DNA from: Pseudomonas mucidolens
GTDB lineage: Bacteria; Pseudomonadota; Gammaproteobacteria; Pseudomonadales; Pseudomonadaceae
DNA length: 64,000 nt
NCBI RefSeq assembly: GCF_900106045.1
Contig: NZ_LT629802.1
Location: 2,046,001-2,110,000 of the forward strand
Reading direction: 5' to 3'
Shown piece by piece: positions 18,320-29,678 of the stretch; position 1 is the first letter of the stretch, and the number at the start of each line of letters is the position of its first letter. A program made the position numbers and the translations under genes. The notes under the pieces are model-generated. The model was not told where the DNA came from. It made no database searches and saw nothing but the letters and a program-made list of their open reading frames with translations.

Positions 18320-19612
18320 TTAAAGCGTGCGGTTTTTCGCCTCGATCCACTGCGCCATGTACTGAGTGCTTTTATGCAGATGGTGGCGCAGCATGCTGCC
18401 GGTGAAGTTGGCGCGACGCTGTTGACTCAGTTCGCTACGGCATTGTGTCAGGCGTCGCACCAATTCAGGCCCATGAAACGCGGGCGCATAGCGCTCGGCA
18501 AGCAGCTGGCGTCCGTTTTCCTGGGCTTGGGTCCAGGCTTGCCGGTCTTGATACAAGGTCACAGCGGCATCGGCCAGGACGCTGGCGCTCTGGCCGATCA
18601 GCCCCGGCCAAGGTTGCTCGTCCGTCATGCCTTCGGCACCGATGGGCGTGGTGATATTCGGGGTGCCACACAGCATGGCATCGGCCAGTTTGCCCTTGAT
18701 CCCGGCTCCAAAGCGCAATGGCGCCAGACAGATCCTGGCCGCCGTCATTACTTGCAGGGCATCTTCGGCCCAGTTCATCACATGGAATCCTTGGGCAGGA
18801 TTGTGCAGCGCCGTGGCCTTGGGCGGCGTGTAGGCGCCATAGACATGCAATTGGGCGCCGGGCAAGCGCTGGCGAATCAGCGGCCAGAGACTGTTCTTCA
18901 TCCACAGCACGGCATCCCAGTTTGGCGCGTGGCGGAAATTCCCGATACTCAGAAAGTGCGCCCGTTCGTCATACGGCACGAAGGCTCGCGTGGGCGGCTC
19001 GATCAGTAACGGGCACCAGTGGAGCAGGGCGGGCGGCACATGGAACTGCTCGGTGAGCAGTCTGATCTCGACGTCGGAAATCATCAGGCTGATATCGCAA
19101 CGATAGATGGCCGCGATCTCGCGCTTGGCCAGGTCGGTCCCGGCCATCAACTGGAACTCTTCATCCAGCGCCGGGGCAAACAGGGGCGTGAAGTCATCGG
19201 CATCCGGTTGCTGTTTCAAGTAGTCCTTGAGGCGTTGCTGACGCGCGTCTCGCAAGCTCTGCAGGTCAGAGGTTTCCAGCACGCGCAACGCCTGCGGGCA
19301 GTGCTTCTCCACGCGCCAACCAAATTGTTCTTCCATCATGAACCGGTCGAACAGCACGATATCCGGGGCCAGCTCGCGAATAAAATCGTCGAAACTGCTG
19401 CTATTGAGTTCGATGCTGCATTCGCGGATACCGAGCGCGGCCAAGTCGGCCTTGTGTTCGCCAATAGCGGCAGGGCTGCTGAAAGTAATGTCCCAATCTT
19501 GCGTAAGAAAAGTTTCGAGAATCTGCATCATATGCCCACCTGCGGCTGAGGACCGTGGCTCCGGCCATACATAACCGATGACCAGGACGCGCGTAACAGG
19601 TGGATTCTTCAA
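18320..19612 (-). CDS. GT-B glycosyltransferase (family 4-like)
   Basis: 430 aa starting at TTG 19612, supported by AAGGA 8 nt upstream. The N-terminal Rossmann half begins RVLVIGYVWPEPRSSAAGGHMMQILETFL. The C-terminal donor-binding half contains FLSIGNFRHAPNWDAV and FGAGIKGKLADAMLCGTPNITTP, where the conserved Lys/Glu-like positions of GT-B enzymes fall. No membrane segment. It is probably cytoplasmic and transfers a sugar to a surface or secreted glycan; acceptor and donor are unknown. It is divergent from tpx and close to mtlR (73 bp), but unlikely to belong to mannitol use. Confidence 0.78.
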   Translation of the reverse strand: MKNPPVTRVLVIGYVWPEPRSSAAGGHMMQILETFLTQDWDITFSSPAAIGEHKADLAALGIRECSIELNSSSFDDFIRELAPDIVLFDRFMMEEQFGWRVEKHCPQALRVLETSDLQSLRDARQQRLKDYLKQQPDADDFTPLFAPALDEEFQLMAGTDLAKREIAAIYRCDISLMISDVEIRLLTEQFHVPPALLHWCPLLIEPPTRAFVPYDERAHFLSIGNFRHAPNWDAVLWMKNSLWPLIRQRLPGAQLHVYGAYTPPKATALHNPAQGFHVMNWAEDALQVMTAARICLAPLRFGAGIKGKLADAMLCGTPNITTPIGAEGMTDEQPWPGLIGQSASVLADAAVTLYQDRQAWTQAQENGRQLLAERYAPAFHGPELVRRLTQCRSELSQQRRANFTGSMLRHHLHKSTQYMAQWIEAKNRTL

Positions 19613-19778
19613 CGACGGATTCCTTCAAGGGCAGGATGAAAACCGCGCAATTAAACCACAGCTGTGAAGCAGTGGCCGTCATGACAATTTATGTCCAGGC
19701 GTAGGTGCTCACTCCGCTTTGTGGTTAACTTCCGCCTCTCGAATTCGTTTCACTAAACCCAACATAAGGATTCCTTTC

Positions 19779-20279
19779 ATGGCTCAAGTCACCCTCCGTG
19801 GTAACCCTGTCCAGGTTGAAGGCCAGTTGCCGCAAACCGATACGCAGGCTCCCGACTTTTCCCTGACCGCCGGCGATCTGTCGGACGTAACCCTGGCCTC
19901 TTTCGCCGGCAAGCGCAAAGTGCTGAACATCTTCCCAAGCGTCGACACCCCGACGTGCGCCACCTCGGTTCGCACCTTCAACGCCCGGGCCAATGACCTG
20001 GCCAACACCGTCGTGCTGTGCATTTCCACCGACCTGCCATTTGCCCAGGCGCGCTTCTGCGGTGCCGAAGGCCTGGAAAACGTCAAGAGCCTGTCGGATT
20101 TCCGCAGCGCCGGGTTCGCCGTCGACTACGGTGTATCCGTTGCCGATGGACCACTCAAAGGCCTGACTGCTCGCGCCGTGGTAGTGCTGGATGAAAATGA
20201 CAACGTGCTGCACAGCGAGCTGGTCAAGGAGATCGGCGAAGAGCCGAACTATGAAGCGGCCCTGGCGGTGCTGAAGTAA
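19779..20279 (+). CDS. tpx: Thiol peroxidase (atypical 2-Cys peroxiredoxin)
   Basis: 166 aa; ATG 19779 follows AAGGATTCC. The peroxidatic Cys is in [14 protein letters not shown] and the resolving Cys in [11 protein letters not shown], the Tpx pair that makes an intramolecular disulfide reduced by thioredoxin. The Arg needed for activation is in [14 protein letters not shown]. It removes hydrogen peroxide and alkyl peroxides. Monocistronic: its own terminator follows. Confidence 0.96.
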   Translation: MAQVTLRGNPVQVEGQLPQTDTQAPDFSLTAGDLSDVTLASFAGKRKVLNIFPSVDTPTCATSVRTFNARANDLANTVVLCISTDLPFAQARFCGAEGLENVKSLSDFRSAGFAVDYGVSVADGPLKGLTARAVVVLDENDNVLHSELVKEIGEEPNYEAALAVLK

Positions 20280-20331
20280 TCATCCAGGCCCGTGACTGTC
20301 GTTTTGCAGTAACACGTGTGATGCATGATTG

Positions 20332-20357
20332 CGGCCTGGCCTAGTCCAGGCCGTTTT
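20332..20357 (+). terminator. Rho-independent terminator of tpx
   Basis: Perfect stem CGGCCTGG (20332-20339) with CCAGGCCG (20346-20353), 6-nt loop, followed by TTTT, 53 bp after the tpx stop. Confidence 0.8.
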
Positions 20358-20512
20358 CATTTACGCTTCAGCGGCTTAGCCCAAGGATCCGAAGCTGTTG
20401 GGTCGTCAGTGAAGAAGTGTAAGTCCGAAAGTAAATAGCCGGTAAAGGCGCTTTTCTTAAAACGCTCCAGTGCTTATCTTTCAGCCTCCCGAAGAAGAAG
20501 CTCTTGTCCCCA

Positions 20513-21811
20513 ATGGTTGATCAATCCATGCAATCCTCTCCCCGCAACTCCCGCCGCTGGCTTTTTGGCCTGCTCGTTCTGTTGGTTATTGCCGGCCTGT
20601 GCTGGATGTTCTGGCCCACAGGTGCCGAGGATAAAGAAGCCCCGGCGAACCGCACCAGCAAAACCGGGATGATGCGTCCGGGTTTCGGCGGCGCTGCCGG
20701 CCCGGTCCCGGTGCGTGTAGCGCCTGCGGTGCAGGGAGATTTCCCGGTGTATTACAAGGCCTTGGGGACGGTGACGGCATTGAACACCATCAATGTGCGC
20801 AGCCGGGTAGGGGGCGAGTTGGTCAAGATTGCCTTTGAGGAGGGGCAAATGGTCAAGGCGGGCGATCTGCTGGCGGAAATTGATCCGCGCAGCTATCAGA
20901 ATGCCTTGCTCCAGGCGCAAGGCACACTGCTGCAGAATCAGGCCCAACTGAAAAACGCCCAGGTCGACCTTGAGCGCTATCGCGGCCTGTATGCACAAGA
21001 CAGTATCGCCAAACAAACACTAGACACCGCCGCCGCGCTGGTCATGCAGTACCAGGGCACGGTCAAGACCAATCAGGGCGCGGTCGACGACGCCAAACTC
21101 AACCTCGAATTCACCCGCATCCGCGCACCGATCAGCGGGCGCGTAGGCCTGCGTCAGATCGACGTCGGCAACCTGGTCGCGGCGAATGACACCACCGCGC
21201 TGGCCGTGATCACCCAGACTCAACCGATCAGCGTCGCGTTTACCCTGCCGGAAACCGCCTTGCAGACCGTGCTCGCGCGTTATCGCGGTGGCAATAAGCT
21301 GCCGGTGGAAGCCTGGGATCGTGGTGATGTGAAACTGCAAGCACGCGGCGTGCTGCAAAGTCTGGACAACCAGATCGACGTCACCACCGGTACCTTGAAG
21401 TTCAAGGCCCGCTTCGATAACCAGGATCAAGTGCTGTTCCCCAATCAGTTCGTCAACGTGCGACTGTTGGCCGACACCTTGAAAAATGTGGTGCTGGCAC
21501 CCTCGGCGGCCATCCAGTTCGGTAACAACGGTACGTTTGTCTACGCCCTGGATGGCGACGACAAGGTCAAGATTCGTCAACTGGTGATTGGGGACACCGA
21601 CGGCGAGAACACGGTGATCAAAGAAGGCCTCGCCGCTGGCGACCGCGTCGTGCTGGAAGGCACCGACCGCCTGAAGGATGGAACCGAAGTGGAAGTGGTC
21701 AACGACAGTACTGAAGTTCCTACCACACCGACCCAACACCTGCAGGGCAAGCCCGCGACCAGCGATGACAGCAGCCCGGCGGCCAGCAAGGCGCAAAAGG
21801 CCAGCGCATGA
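20513..21811 (+). CDS. muxA: RND efflux periplasmic adaptor (MuxA/MdtA type)
   Basis: 432 aa from ATG 20513; GAAGAAGAAG lies upstream, and starts at 20504 or 20528 are possible. The N-terminal anchor [19 protein letters not shown] is followed by the biotinyl-lipoyl half-motifs ([32 protein letters not shown] and [20 protein letters not shown]), the alpha-hairpin and a beta-barrel domain. It bridges the inner-membrane pump and the outer-membrane channel. First gene of a four-gene operon, overlapping muxB by 4 bp. Confidence 0.93.
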   Translation: MVDQSMQSSPRNSRRWLFGLLVLLVIAGLCWMFWPTGAEDKEAPANRTSKTGMMRPGFGGAAGPVPVRVAPAVQGDFPVYYKALGTVTALNTINVRSRVGGELVKIAFEEGQMVKAGDLLAEIDPRSYQNALLQAQGTLLQNQAQLKNAQVDLERYRGLYAQDSIAKQTLDTAAALVMQYQGTVKTNQGAVDDAKLNLEFTRIRAPISGRVGLRQIDVGNLVAANDTTALAVITQTQPISVAFTLPETALQTVLARYRGGNKLPVEAWDRGDVKLQARGVLQSLDNQIDVTTGTLKFKARFDNQDQVLFPNQFVNVRLLADTLKNVVLAPSAAIQFGNNGTFVYALDGDDKVKIRQLVIGDTDGENTVIKEGLAAGDRVVLEGTDRLKDGTEVEVVNDSTEVPTTPTQHLQGKPATSDDSSPAASKAQKASA

Positions 21812-24800
21812 ACCTCTCACGGCTGTTCATCCTCAGGCCCGTCGCCACCACCCTGAGCATGCTGGCTATTGTCCTGGCCGGCCTGATCGCCTATCGCCTG
21901 CTGCCGGTCTCGGCCTTGCCGCAGGTGGACTATCCGACCATTCGGGTCATGACCCTGTACCCCGGCGCCAGCCCGGACGTGATGACCAGTGCGGTGACCG
22001 CGCCCCTGGAACGCCAGTTCGGACAAATGCCCGGTTTGACGCAGATGGCGTCTACCAGTTCCGGCGGCGCGTCGGTGTTGACCCTGCGGTTTAATCTGGA
22101 CGTCAACATGGACGTCGCCGAACAGCAGGTCCAGGCGGCCATCAACGCCGCCAGCAATCTCTTGCCCAATGACCTGCCGGCGCCGCCGGTGTACAACAAG
22201 GTCAATCCGGCTGACACGCCCGTACTGACCCTGGCGATCACGTCCAGGACCATGCTCTTGCCCAAGCTCAACGACTTGGTCGATACGCGCATGGCGCAGA
22301 AAATCGCTCAGATCAGTGGCGTCGGCATGGTCAGCATCGCCGGCGGTCAGCGTCAGGCGGTACGCATCAAGGTCAACCCCGAAGCGCTGGCGGCCAACGG
22401 TTTGAACCTGTCGGATGTGCGGGCATTGATTGCCGCGTCCAACGTCAACCAGCCCAAGGGCAATTTCGACGGGCCGACCCGAGTCTCGATGCTGGATGCC
22501 AACGACCAGTTGGTGTCGCCCGAGCAGTACGCCGAACTGATCCTCGCCTACAACAATGGCGCGCCGCTGCGCCTCAAGGATGTCGCGCAGATCGTCGGCG
22601 GCGCCGAGAATGAACGCCTTGCGGCCTGGGCCAATGAAAATCAGGCGGTGCTGCTGAACATCCAGCGCCAGCCGGGGGCCAACGTGATTGAAGTGGTCGA
22701 TCGCATCAAGGCGTTGCTGCCCAGTATTACCGACAACCTGCCGGCCGGCCTGGATGTGACGGTGCTCACCGACCGTACCCAGACCATTCGCGCTTCGGTC
22801 ACCGACGTGCAACACGAGTTGCTGATCGCAATCGCCCTGGTGGTGATGGTGACGTTCCTGTTCCTGCGCCGTTTCAGTGCTACGATCATCCCCTCGATTG
22901 CCGTGCCGCTGTCGTTGGTGGGCACCTTTGGCGTGATGTACCTGGCCGGTTTCTCCATCAACAACCTGACGCTGATGGCCTTGACCATCGCCACTGGGTT
23001 TGTGGTGGATGACGCCATCGTCATGTTGGAAAACATTTCCCGCCATATCGAGGAAGGCGAGACGCCAATGGCCGCGGCGCTCAAGGGCGCCAAGCAGATC
23101 GGCTTTACCCTGGTGTCCCTGACGCTGTCGTTGATCGCGGTACTGATTCCGCTGCTGTTCATGGCCGATGTGGTGGGACGGCTGTTCCGCGAATTCGCCA
23201 TCACCCTGGCGGTGGCGATCCTGATTTCCCTGGTGGTCTCGTTGACCCTGACGCCGATGATGTGCGCGCGCTTGCTCAAGCGTGAGCCGAAGGCAGCAGA
23301 ACAGGGACGCTTCTACAAAGCCAGCGGTGCCTGGATCGACTGGCTGATTGCCGCGTACGGTCGCCAGTTGCAATGGGTGCTCAAGCACCAGCCGTTGACC
23401 CTGTTGGTGGCCATCGCCACCCTGGGCCTGACCGTCGTGTTGTACATGGTGGTGCCCAAGGGCTTTTTCCCGGTGCAGGACACCGGCGTGATTCAGGGCA
23501 TTTCCGAAGCGCCACAGTCGATCTCCTTTACGGCGATGAGCCAGCGTCAGCAAGCGCTGGCGAAGATCATTCTCGAAGACCCGGCGGTCGAAAGCCTGTC
23601 GTCCTACATCGGCGTGGACGGTGACAACGCCACCCTCAATAGCGGTCGCCTGCTGATCAACCTCAAGCCACACGGGGAGCGGGACTTGAGCGCCACCGAG
23701 GTGATCAGTCGCTTGCAACCGGCGGTGGATAAGCTGGTGGGCATTCGCCTGTTCATGCAGCCGGTGCAGGACCTGACCATTGAAGACCGGGTCAGCCGTA
23801 CTCAGTACCAGTTCAGCATGTCTTCGCCGGATGCCGAGCCGCTGGCGTTGTGGAGCGGCAAGCTGGTACAGGCATTGAGCCAGTTGCCGGAACTCACCGA
23901 TGTCGCCAGCGACCTGCAGGATAAAGGCTTGCAGGTGTATATGGTGATCGACCGCGACGCCGCCTCGCGCCTGGGCGTGTCGGTGGCGAACATTACCGAC
24001 GCGTTGTATGACGCCTTTGGTCAACGGCAGATTTCGACCATTTACACCCAAGCCAGCCAATACCGTGTGGTGTTGCAGGCCCAGTCCGGGGAAACCCTCG
24101 GACCCGAGGCGCTGAACCAGATTCACGTCAAGACCAGCGACGGTGGGCAGGTTCGCTTGTCGAGCCTGGCGCACGTCGAACAACGCCAGGCGCAGTTGGC
24201 GATTGCCCATATCGGCCAGTTCCCGGCGGTGATGATGTCGTTCAACCTGGCGCCTGGCGTGGCGCTGGGCACCGGTGTGGAGCTGATCAACCAGACGCAG
24301 AAAGACATCGGCATGCCGGTGGGCGTGCAGACTCAGTTCCAGGGCGCGGCCCAGGCATTCGAGGCTTCGTTGTCGAGCACCTTGCTGCTGATCCTGGCGG
24401 CAGTGGTGACCATGTACATCGTGCTCGGCGTGCTCTACGAGAGCTACATCCACCCGATCACCATTCTCTCGACCTTGCCCTCGGCAGCGGTGGGAGCGTT
24501 GCTCGCGTTACTGCTCAGCGGCAATGACCTGGGGATGATCGCTATCATCGGCATCATCCTGCTGATTGGTATCGTCAAAAAAAACGCGATCATGATGATC
24601 GACTTTGCCCTGGATGCCGAACGCAACCAGGGACTGGATCCGCAGACGGCGATCTATCAAGCCGCCTTGCTGCGCTTCAGGCCAATCCTGATGACCACCC
24701 TGGCCGCGCTGTTTGGCGCAGTCCCGTTGATGCTCGCCAGCGGTTCCGGTGCCGAGCTGCGTCAACCGCTGGGCCTGGTGATGGTCGGCGGCTTGCTGTT

Positions 24801-24909
24801 GAGCCAGGTGCTGACGCTGTTTACCACCCCGGTGATCTACCTGTACTTCGATCGCCTTGGCCGCCGCTGGCGTAAAAGCCCGCAAGTGCTGGAGCCAGTT
24901 GAGCGATGA
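21808..24909 (+). CDS. muxB: RND efflux inner-membrane transporter (MuxB/MdtB type)
   Basis: 1033 aa, twelve membrane helices with two large periplasmic loops, HAE-1 family. Helix 4 carries the proton-relay Asp pair in [21 protein letters not shown]. Other family segments: FIQEFAIT-like [16 protein letters not shown] and the second-half helix with [18 protein letters not shown]. With MuxC it forms the unusual two-transporter RND pump (MdtBC/MuxBC) that exports drugs, bile-salt-like compounds or secondary metabolites using the proton gradient. Overlaps both neighbours by 4 bp. Confidence 0.94.
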   Translation: MNLSRLFILRPVATTLSMLAIVLAGLIAYRLLPVSALPQVDYPTIRVMTLYPGASPDVMTSAVTAPLERQFGQMPGLTQMASTSSGGASVLTLRFNLDVNMDVAEQQVQAAINAASNLLPNDLPAPPVYNKVNPADTPVLTLAITSRTMLLPKLNDLVDTRMAQKIAQISGVGMVSIAGGQRQAVRIKVNPEALAANGLNLSDVRALIAASNVNQPKGNFDGPTRVSMLDANDQLVSPEQYAELILAYNNGAPLRLKDVAQIVGGAENERLAAWANENQAVLLNIQRQPGANVIEVVDRIKALLPSITDNLPAGLDVTVLTDRTQTIRASVTDVQHELLIAIALVVMVTFLFLRRFSATIIPSIAVPLSLVGTFGVMYLAGFSINNLTLMALTIATGFVVDDAIVMLENISRHIEEGETPMAAALKGAKQIGFTLVSLTLSLIAVLIPLLFMADVVGRLFREFAITLAVAILISLVVSLTLTPMMCARLLKREPKAAEQGRFYKASGAWIDWLIAAYGRQLQWVLKHQPLTLLVAIATLGLTVVLYMVVPKGFFPVQDTGVIQGISEAPQSISFTAMSQRQQALAKIILEDPAVESLSSYIGVDGDNATLNSGRLLINLKPHGERDLSATEVISRLQPAVDKLVGIRLFMQPVQDLTIEDRVSRTQYQFSMSSPDAEPLALWSGKLVQALSQLPELTDVASDLQDKGLQVYMVIDRDAASRLGVSVANITDALYDAFGQRQISTIYTQASQYRVVLQAQSGETLGPEALNQIHVKTSDGGQVRLSSLAHVEQRQAQLAIAHIGQFPAVMMSFNLAPGVALGTGVELINQTQKDIGMPVGVQTQFQGAAQAFEASLSSTLLLILAAVVTMYIVLGVLYESYIHPITILSTLPSAAVGALLALLLSGNDLGMIAIIGIILLIGIVKKNAIMMIDFALDAERNQGLDPQTAIYQAALLRFRPILMTTLAALFGAVPLMLASGSGAELRQPLGLVMVGGLLLSQVLTLFTTPVIYLYFDRLGRRWRKSPQVLEPVER

Positions 24910-27900
24910 ACCTGTCCGGACCGTTCATACGCCGGCCGGTAGCGACCATGCTGCTGAGCCTGGCGATCATGCTGCTGGGCGGCGTCAGCTTCAATCTGCT
25001 GCCGGTGTCGCCTCTGCCACAGATCGACTTTCCAGTGATCGTGGTGTCCGCCAACCTGCCCGGCGCCAGTCCCGAGGTCATGGCGTCCAGCGTGGCCACG
25101 CCGCTGGAACGCTCGTTTGGCTCGATCGCCGGTGTCACCACCCTCAGCAGTTCCTCCAGCCAGGGTTCGACGCGAGTGATCCTGGCCTTCGACTCCGACC
25201 GCGATATCAACGGCGCGGCGCGCGAAGTGCAGGCGGCCATCAACGCCTCGCGCAACCTGTTGCCCAGCGGCATGCGCAGCATGCCCACCTACAAGAAGAT
25301 CAACCCGTCCCAGGCGCCGATCATGGTGCTGTCGCTGACCTCGGATGTGTTGCCCAAGGGCCAGCTCTACGACCTGGCTTCGACCATCTTGTCCCAGAGC
25401 CTGTCCCAGGTGCCGGGCGTGGGCGAAGTGCAGATCGGCGGCAGCTCCTTGCCTGCGGTGCGCGTCCAGCTTGAACCCAAGGCCCTGGAACACTATGGCG
25501 TGGCCCTGGATGACGTGCGCGACACCATTGCGAATGCCAACGTGCGCCGACCCAAGGGGTCGGTAGAGGATGGTCAGCGCCATTGGCAGATCCAGGCCAA
25601 TGACCAACTGGAAAAGGCCAAGGACTATGAGCCGCTGCTGATCCGTTACCAGGAGGGCGCCGCCTTGCGCCTCAGTGACGTGGCAAAGATCACCGACGGC
25701 GTTGAAGATCGCTACAACAGTGGTTTTTTCAACAACGATTCGGCGGTATTGCTGGTGATTAACCGCCAGTCAGGCGCCAACATCATCGAGACCGTCAAAC
25801 AGATCAAGGCCCAATTGCCGGCGTTGCAGGCGGTGTTGCCGTCCAGCGTCAAGCTCAATCTGGCCATGGACCGTTCGCCGGTCATCACCGCCACGTTGCA
25901 TGAAGCCGAAATGACCCTGTTGATCGCCGTCGCCCTGGTGATCCTGGTGGTGTACCTGTTCCTCGGCAACTTTCGCGCCTCACTGATCCCCACATTGGCG
26001 GTGCCGGTGTCGCTGGTGGGCACCTTTGCCATCATGTACCTGTACGGTTTTTCCCTGAACAACCTATCGCTAATGGCGTTGATTCTCGCGACCGGGTTGG
26101 TGGTGGACGATGCCATCGTGGTGCTGGAAAACATTTCCCGGCATATCGACGACGGGATCCCGCCGATGAAAGCGGCTTACCTGGGGGCCAAGGAAGTCGG
26201 GTTCACCTTGTTGTCGATGAACGTGTCACTGGTGGCGGTATTTCTGTCGATCCTGTTTATGGGTGGGATTGTCACCAGTCTGTTCCGTGAGTTCTCCATT
26301 ACCCTGGCGGCGGCGATCATTGTGTCGTTGTTAGTCTCGCTGACCCTGACCCCAATGCTCTGTGCTCGCTGGCTCAAGCCCCATGTCAGAGGCCAGGAAA
26401 CCGGTTTGCAGCGCTGGAGCCAGAAGGTCAATGACCGCATGGTGGCCGGTTATGCGCGCAGTCTCGACTGGGTGCTCAAGCACAAGCGCTTGACCTTGCT
26501 CAGCCTGTTGCTGACCATCGGCGTGAATGTCGCGCTGTATGTGGTGGTGCCAAAAACCTTCATGCCGCAGCAGGACACCGGGCAACTGATCGGTTTTGTG
26601 CGCGGTGATGACGGGCTGTCATTCACGGTCATGCAGCCGAAGATGGAAATCTTCCGCAAGGCCGTGCTGCAAGACCCTGCGGTCGAAAGTGTGGCCGGCT
26701 TTATCGGCGGCAACAGCGGCACCAACAACGCGATGATGCTGGTGCGCCTCAAGCCGATCAAGGAACGCAAGCTGTCCGCCCAGGCCGTGATCGAACGCCT
26801 GCGCAAGAACGTGCCGCTGGTGCCCGGAGGCCGCTTGATGCTGATGGCCGACCAGGACCTGCAGTTTGGCGGCAGTCGCGACCAGACCTCTTCGCAGTAT
26901 TCCTACATCCTGCAAAGCGGTGACCTGACGGCTTTGCGCCTGTGGTACCCGAAAGTGGTCGCCGCCCTGCGTGAACTACCGGAACTGACTGCCATCGATG
27001 CCCGTGAAGGTCGTGGTGCGCAACAAGTGACGCTGGTGGTCGACCGCGACCAGGCCAAACGCCTTGGGGTCGACATGGATATGGTCACCTCGGTGCTGAA
27101 CAACGCCTACAGCCAGCGGCAGATTTCCACCATCTACGACAGCCTCAACCAGTATCAGGTGGTGATGGAGGTCAACCCGAAATACGCTCAGGACCCGATC
27201 ACCCTCAAGCAGGTGCAGGTGATTACCGCAGACGGTGCGCGGATTCCGCTGTCGACCATCGCGCACTACGAAAACAGTCTGGCCGACGACCGCGTCAGCC
27301 ACGAAGGACAGTTCGCCTCGGAAGACATTGCCTTCGACATGGCGCCCGGCGTCACGGTGGAGCAGGGCATGGCCGCGATCGAGCGCGCCATTGCCAAGGT
27401 CGGCTTGCCGGAGGACGTGATTGCCAAGATGGCCGGTACCGCCGACGCGTTCGCCGCCACCCAGAAAAGCCAGCCGTTCATGATCCTCGGAGCGCTGATG
27501 GCGGTGTATCTGGTGTTGGGGATCTTGTATGAAAGCTATATCCACCCGCTGACAATTCTCTCGACGCTGCCTTCGGCCGGCGTCGGCGCATTGCTGTCGA
27601 TCTACGTGCTGGGCGGCGAGTTCAGCCTGATCTCGCTGCTGGGACTGTTCCTGCTGATTGGCGTGGTGAAGAAAAACGCCATCTTGATGATCGACCTCGC
27701 GCTGCAGCTGGAGCGCAAGGAGGGCATGCAACCGCTGGAGTCGATTCGCAGCGCCTGCCTGCTGCGGTTGCGGCCGATCCTGATGACAACCCTGGCCGCG
27801 ATCCTCGGTGCCTTGCCGTTGCTGCTGAGTACCGCGGAAGGCGCGGAAATGCGCCAACCCCTGGGCCTGACGATCATCGGCGGGCTGGTGTTCAGTCAGA

Positions 27901-28013
27901 TCCTGACGCTTTACACCACCCCGGTGGTTTACCTTTATCTCGACCGCCTGCGCCACCGTTTCAACGGCTGGCGCGGTGTGCGTACCGACGCTGCTCTGGA
28001 CACTCCGCTATGA
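24906..28013 (+). CDS. muxC: RND efflux inner-membrane transporter (MuxC/MdtC type)
   Basis: 1035 aa, a paralogue of MuxB with the same architecture. The proton-relay Asp pair lies in [21 protein letters not shown] and the second-half counterpart is [18 protein letters not shown]. Two different but homologous RND subunits in one operon is the hallmark of the MdtABC/MuxABC group, in which a heterotrimer is thought to form. Overlaps muxB and the outer-membrane gene by 4 bp each. Confidence 0.94.
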   Translation: MNLSGPFIRRPVATMLLSLAIMLLGGVSFNLLPVSPLPQIDFPVIVVSANLPGASPEVMASSVATPLERSFGSIAGVTTLSSSSSQGSTRVILAFDSDRDINGAAREVQAAINASRNLLPSGMRSMPTYKKINPSQAPIMVLSLTSDVLPKGQLYDLASTILSQSLSQVPGVGEVQIGGSSLPAVRVQLEPKALEHYGVALDDVRDTIANANVRRPKGSVEDGQRHWQIQANDQLEKAKDYEPLLIRYQEGAALRLSDVAKITDGVEDRYNSGFFNNDSAVLLVINRQSGANIIETVKQIKAQLPALQAVLPSSVKLNLAMDRSPVITATLHEAEMTLLIAVALVILVVYLFLGNFRASLIPTLAVPVSLVGTFAIMYLYGFSLNNLSLMALILATGLVVDDAIVVLENISRHIDDGIPPMKAAYLGAKEVGFTLLSMNVSLVAVFLSILFMGGIVTSLFREFSITLAAAIIVSLLVSLTLTPMLCARWLKPHVRGQETGLQRWSQKVNDRMVAGYARSLDWVLKHKRLTLLSLLLTIGVNVALYVVVPKTFMPQQDTGQLIGFVRGDDGLSFTVMQPKMEIFRKAVLQDPAVESVAGFIGGNSGTNNAMMLVRLKPIKERKLSAQAVIERLRKNVPLVPGGRLMLMADQDLQFGGSRDQTSSQYSYILQSGDLTALRLWYPKVVAALRELPELTAIDAREGRGAQQVTLVVDRDQAKRLGVDMDMVTSVLNNAYSQRQISTIYDSLNQYQVVMEVNPKYAQDPITLKQVQVITADGARIPLSTIAHYENSLADDRVSHEGQFASEDIAFDMAPGVTVEQGMAAIERAIAKVGLPEDVIAKMAGTADAFAATQKSQPFMILGALMAVYLVLGILYESYIHPLTILSTLPSAGVGALLSIYVLGGEFSLISLLGLFLLIGVVKKNAILMIDLALQLERKEGMQPLESIRSACLLRLRPILMTTLAAILGALPLLLSTAEGAEMRQPLGLTIIGGLVFSQILTLYTTPVVYLYLDRLRHRFNGWRGVRTDAALDTPL

Positions 28014-29515
28014 CTGATTCAACGTTCCCCCCTAACGCGGCCGGCCTGACTCGACACGGCGTCCTTGCGGTCTTCGCAACCAAGCTCGCTCCTACAGCCG
28101 GTATCGTGCTTATCGGGCTTCTGCTCAGTGCTTGCGCCGTTGGACCGGACTACACACGTCCGCAGGTGAGCGAGCCTGCGCAATACAAACAAGCCCAGGG
28201 CTGGCGCCAGGCCACGCCCAGCGACGCCTTGGCTCGGGGTGCCTGGTGGGAGCTATACGGCGACGCACAGCTCAACGAGCTGGTGGACAAGCTCAACAAT
28301 GCCAACCAGACCGTCGCCCAGGCCGAAGCACGCTATCGCCAGGCCCAGGCCACGGCGCGCAGCTCCCGTGGCGCGTTCTATCCAAGCGTTGACCTGAGTG
28401 TCGGAAAAACCCGCGCCAGCCAAGGCACGGGCAGCAGCAATGCCAGCTTGAGCAGTTCCAGCAGTGGTATTCGTGACACCCTCAATGCCCAACTGGGTGT
28501 CAGTTGGGAAGCGGATATCTGGGGTAAGTTGCGTAGAGGCCTAGAGGCCAGTGAAGCCAGCGCCGAAGCCAGCGCCGCCGATCTTGCCGCGATGCGCTTG
28601 AGCCAGCAATCGGAACTGCTCCAGAACTATCTGCAATTACGGGTGATGGACGAGCAGACCCGCCTGCTGCAATCCACCGTCGAGGCTTACCAGCGTTCCC
28701 TGGAAATGACGCAGAACCAGTACCGTGCGGGGGTCGCCGGCAAGGACGCGGTGGCCCAGGCCCAGACCCAGCTCAAAAGCACCCAGGCCAGCCTGATCGA
28801 TCTGATCTGGCAGCGCGCGCAATTGGAAAACGCGATTGCCGTGCTGATCGGCATCCCCCCAGCACATTTCGACCTGGCCGTGCGCAAGGACATTCCGACG
28901 CTGCCGCAGATCCCGGCCAACCTGCCATCGCAACTGCTGGAACGACGCCCCGATATCGCCTCGGCAGAGCGCGCGGTGATCGCCGCGAACGCCAACATCG
29001 GCGTGGCCAAAACCGCCTACTACCCGGACCTGACCCTGAGTTTGGCCGGCGGTTACTCCAGTAGCACTTATACCGACTGGATCAGTCTGCCCAACCGTTT
29101 CTGGTCGGTGGGGCCCAAACTGGCCATGACCCTGTTCGATGGCGGCCAACGCTCCGCCGAAGTCGACCGGGCCGAGGCGTCCTACGATGAAACCGTGGCC
29201 AAATACCGCCAGACGGTGCTGGACGGCTTCCGTGAAGTGGAAAACTACATGGTCCAACTCAAGGTGCTGGAAGACGAAGCGGTTGTCAGCAATGAAGCCC
29301 TGGATTCGGCCCGTGAATCCCTGCGCCTGACCCAAAACCAATACAAGGCCGGGATGATCGCCTACCTCGATGTAGTCAATGTCCAGACCACCGCGCTGAG
29401 CAACGAACGTACCGTACTGACGTTGTTGCAAACCCGGCTGGTGGCGAGTGTGCAACTGATCGCCGCACTGGGTGGCGGTTGGGATGGACAGATGCGGCCA
29501 GACGAACAACCCTGA
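28010..29515 (+). CDS. opmB: Outer-membrane efflux lipoprotein, OprM/OpmB family
   Basis: 501 aa. The lipobox LLLSAC places the lipidated Cys at residue 42, followed by AVGPDYTRP typical of OprM/NodT channels. Two repeats of the TolC fold follow (the second starts near SAERAVIAANANIGVAKTAYYPDL). The N-terminal extension before the lipobox is unusually long (41 residues). Codons about 22-29 come from a sequence matching a REP element (28073-28097), which supplies the only Lys just before the hydrophobic core. Start by ATGA overlap with muxC. It completes the tripartite pump. Confidence 0.93.
   Translation: MTDSTFPPNAAGLTRHGVLAVFATKLAPTAGIVLIGLLLSACAVGPDYTRPQVSEPAQYKQAQGWRQATPSDALARGAWWELYGDAQLNELVDKLNNANQTVAQAEARYRQAQATARSSRGAFYPSVDLSVGKTRASQGTGSSNASLSSSSSGIRDTLNAQLGVSWEADIWGKLRRGLEASEASAEASAADLAAMRLSQQSELLQNYLQLRVMDEQTRLLQSTVEAYQRSLEMTQNQYRAGVAGKDAVAQAQTQLKSTQASLIDLIWQRAQLENAIAVLIGIPPAHFDLAVRKDIPTLPQIPANLPSQLLERRPDIASAERAVIAANANIGVAKTAYYPDLTLSLAGGYSSSTYTDWISLPNRFWSVGPKLAMTLFDGGQRSAEVDRAEASYDETVAKYRQTVLDGFREVENYMVQLKVLEDEAVVSNEALDSARESLRLTQNQYKAGMIAYLDVVNVQTTALSNERTVLTLLQTRLVASVQLIAALGGGWDGQMRPDEQP
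28073..28097 (+). repeat. Single REP-like element inside the opmB signal-peptide coding region
   Basis: TTCGCAACCAAGC...TCCTACAG differs at only two positions from the right arm of the REPIN at 43757-43856 (TTCGCGAGCAAGC...TCCTACAA) over its first 24 bases. It is in frame and encodes part of the leader before the lipobox. Confidence 0.7.
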
Positions 29516-29678
29516 GCCTGGCTTGACCGGCAGGGTTAACGTGGTAACTGCACTGGCGGTGCTGATCATCGCGTTATCGACCTGTTAATTCTGACAGTAG
29601 AACCCACGCCTCTGGCGTTGTAGCCTGACATCTGCACGGTCGCGCAGAAGCACGGGTAAGAGCCCGAAGGCGAGGGTC

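Noticed and set aside
21817..24453. 878-codon open frame on the minus strand opposite muxB
   Set aside because: It is a mirror of the RND transporter frame in GC-rich DNA: His/Gln/Arg-rich, low-complexity translation without any domain, while the plus strand encodes a complete, motif-bearing transporter.
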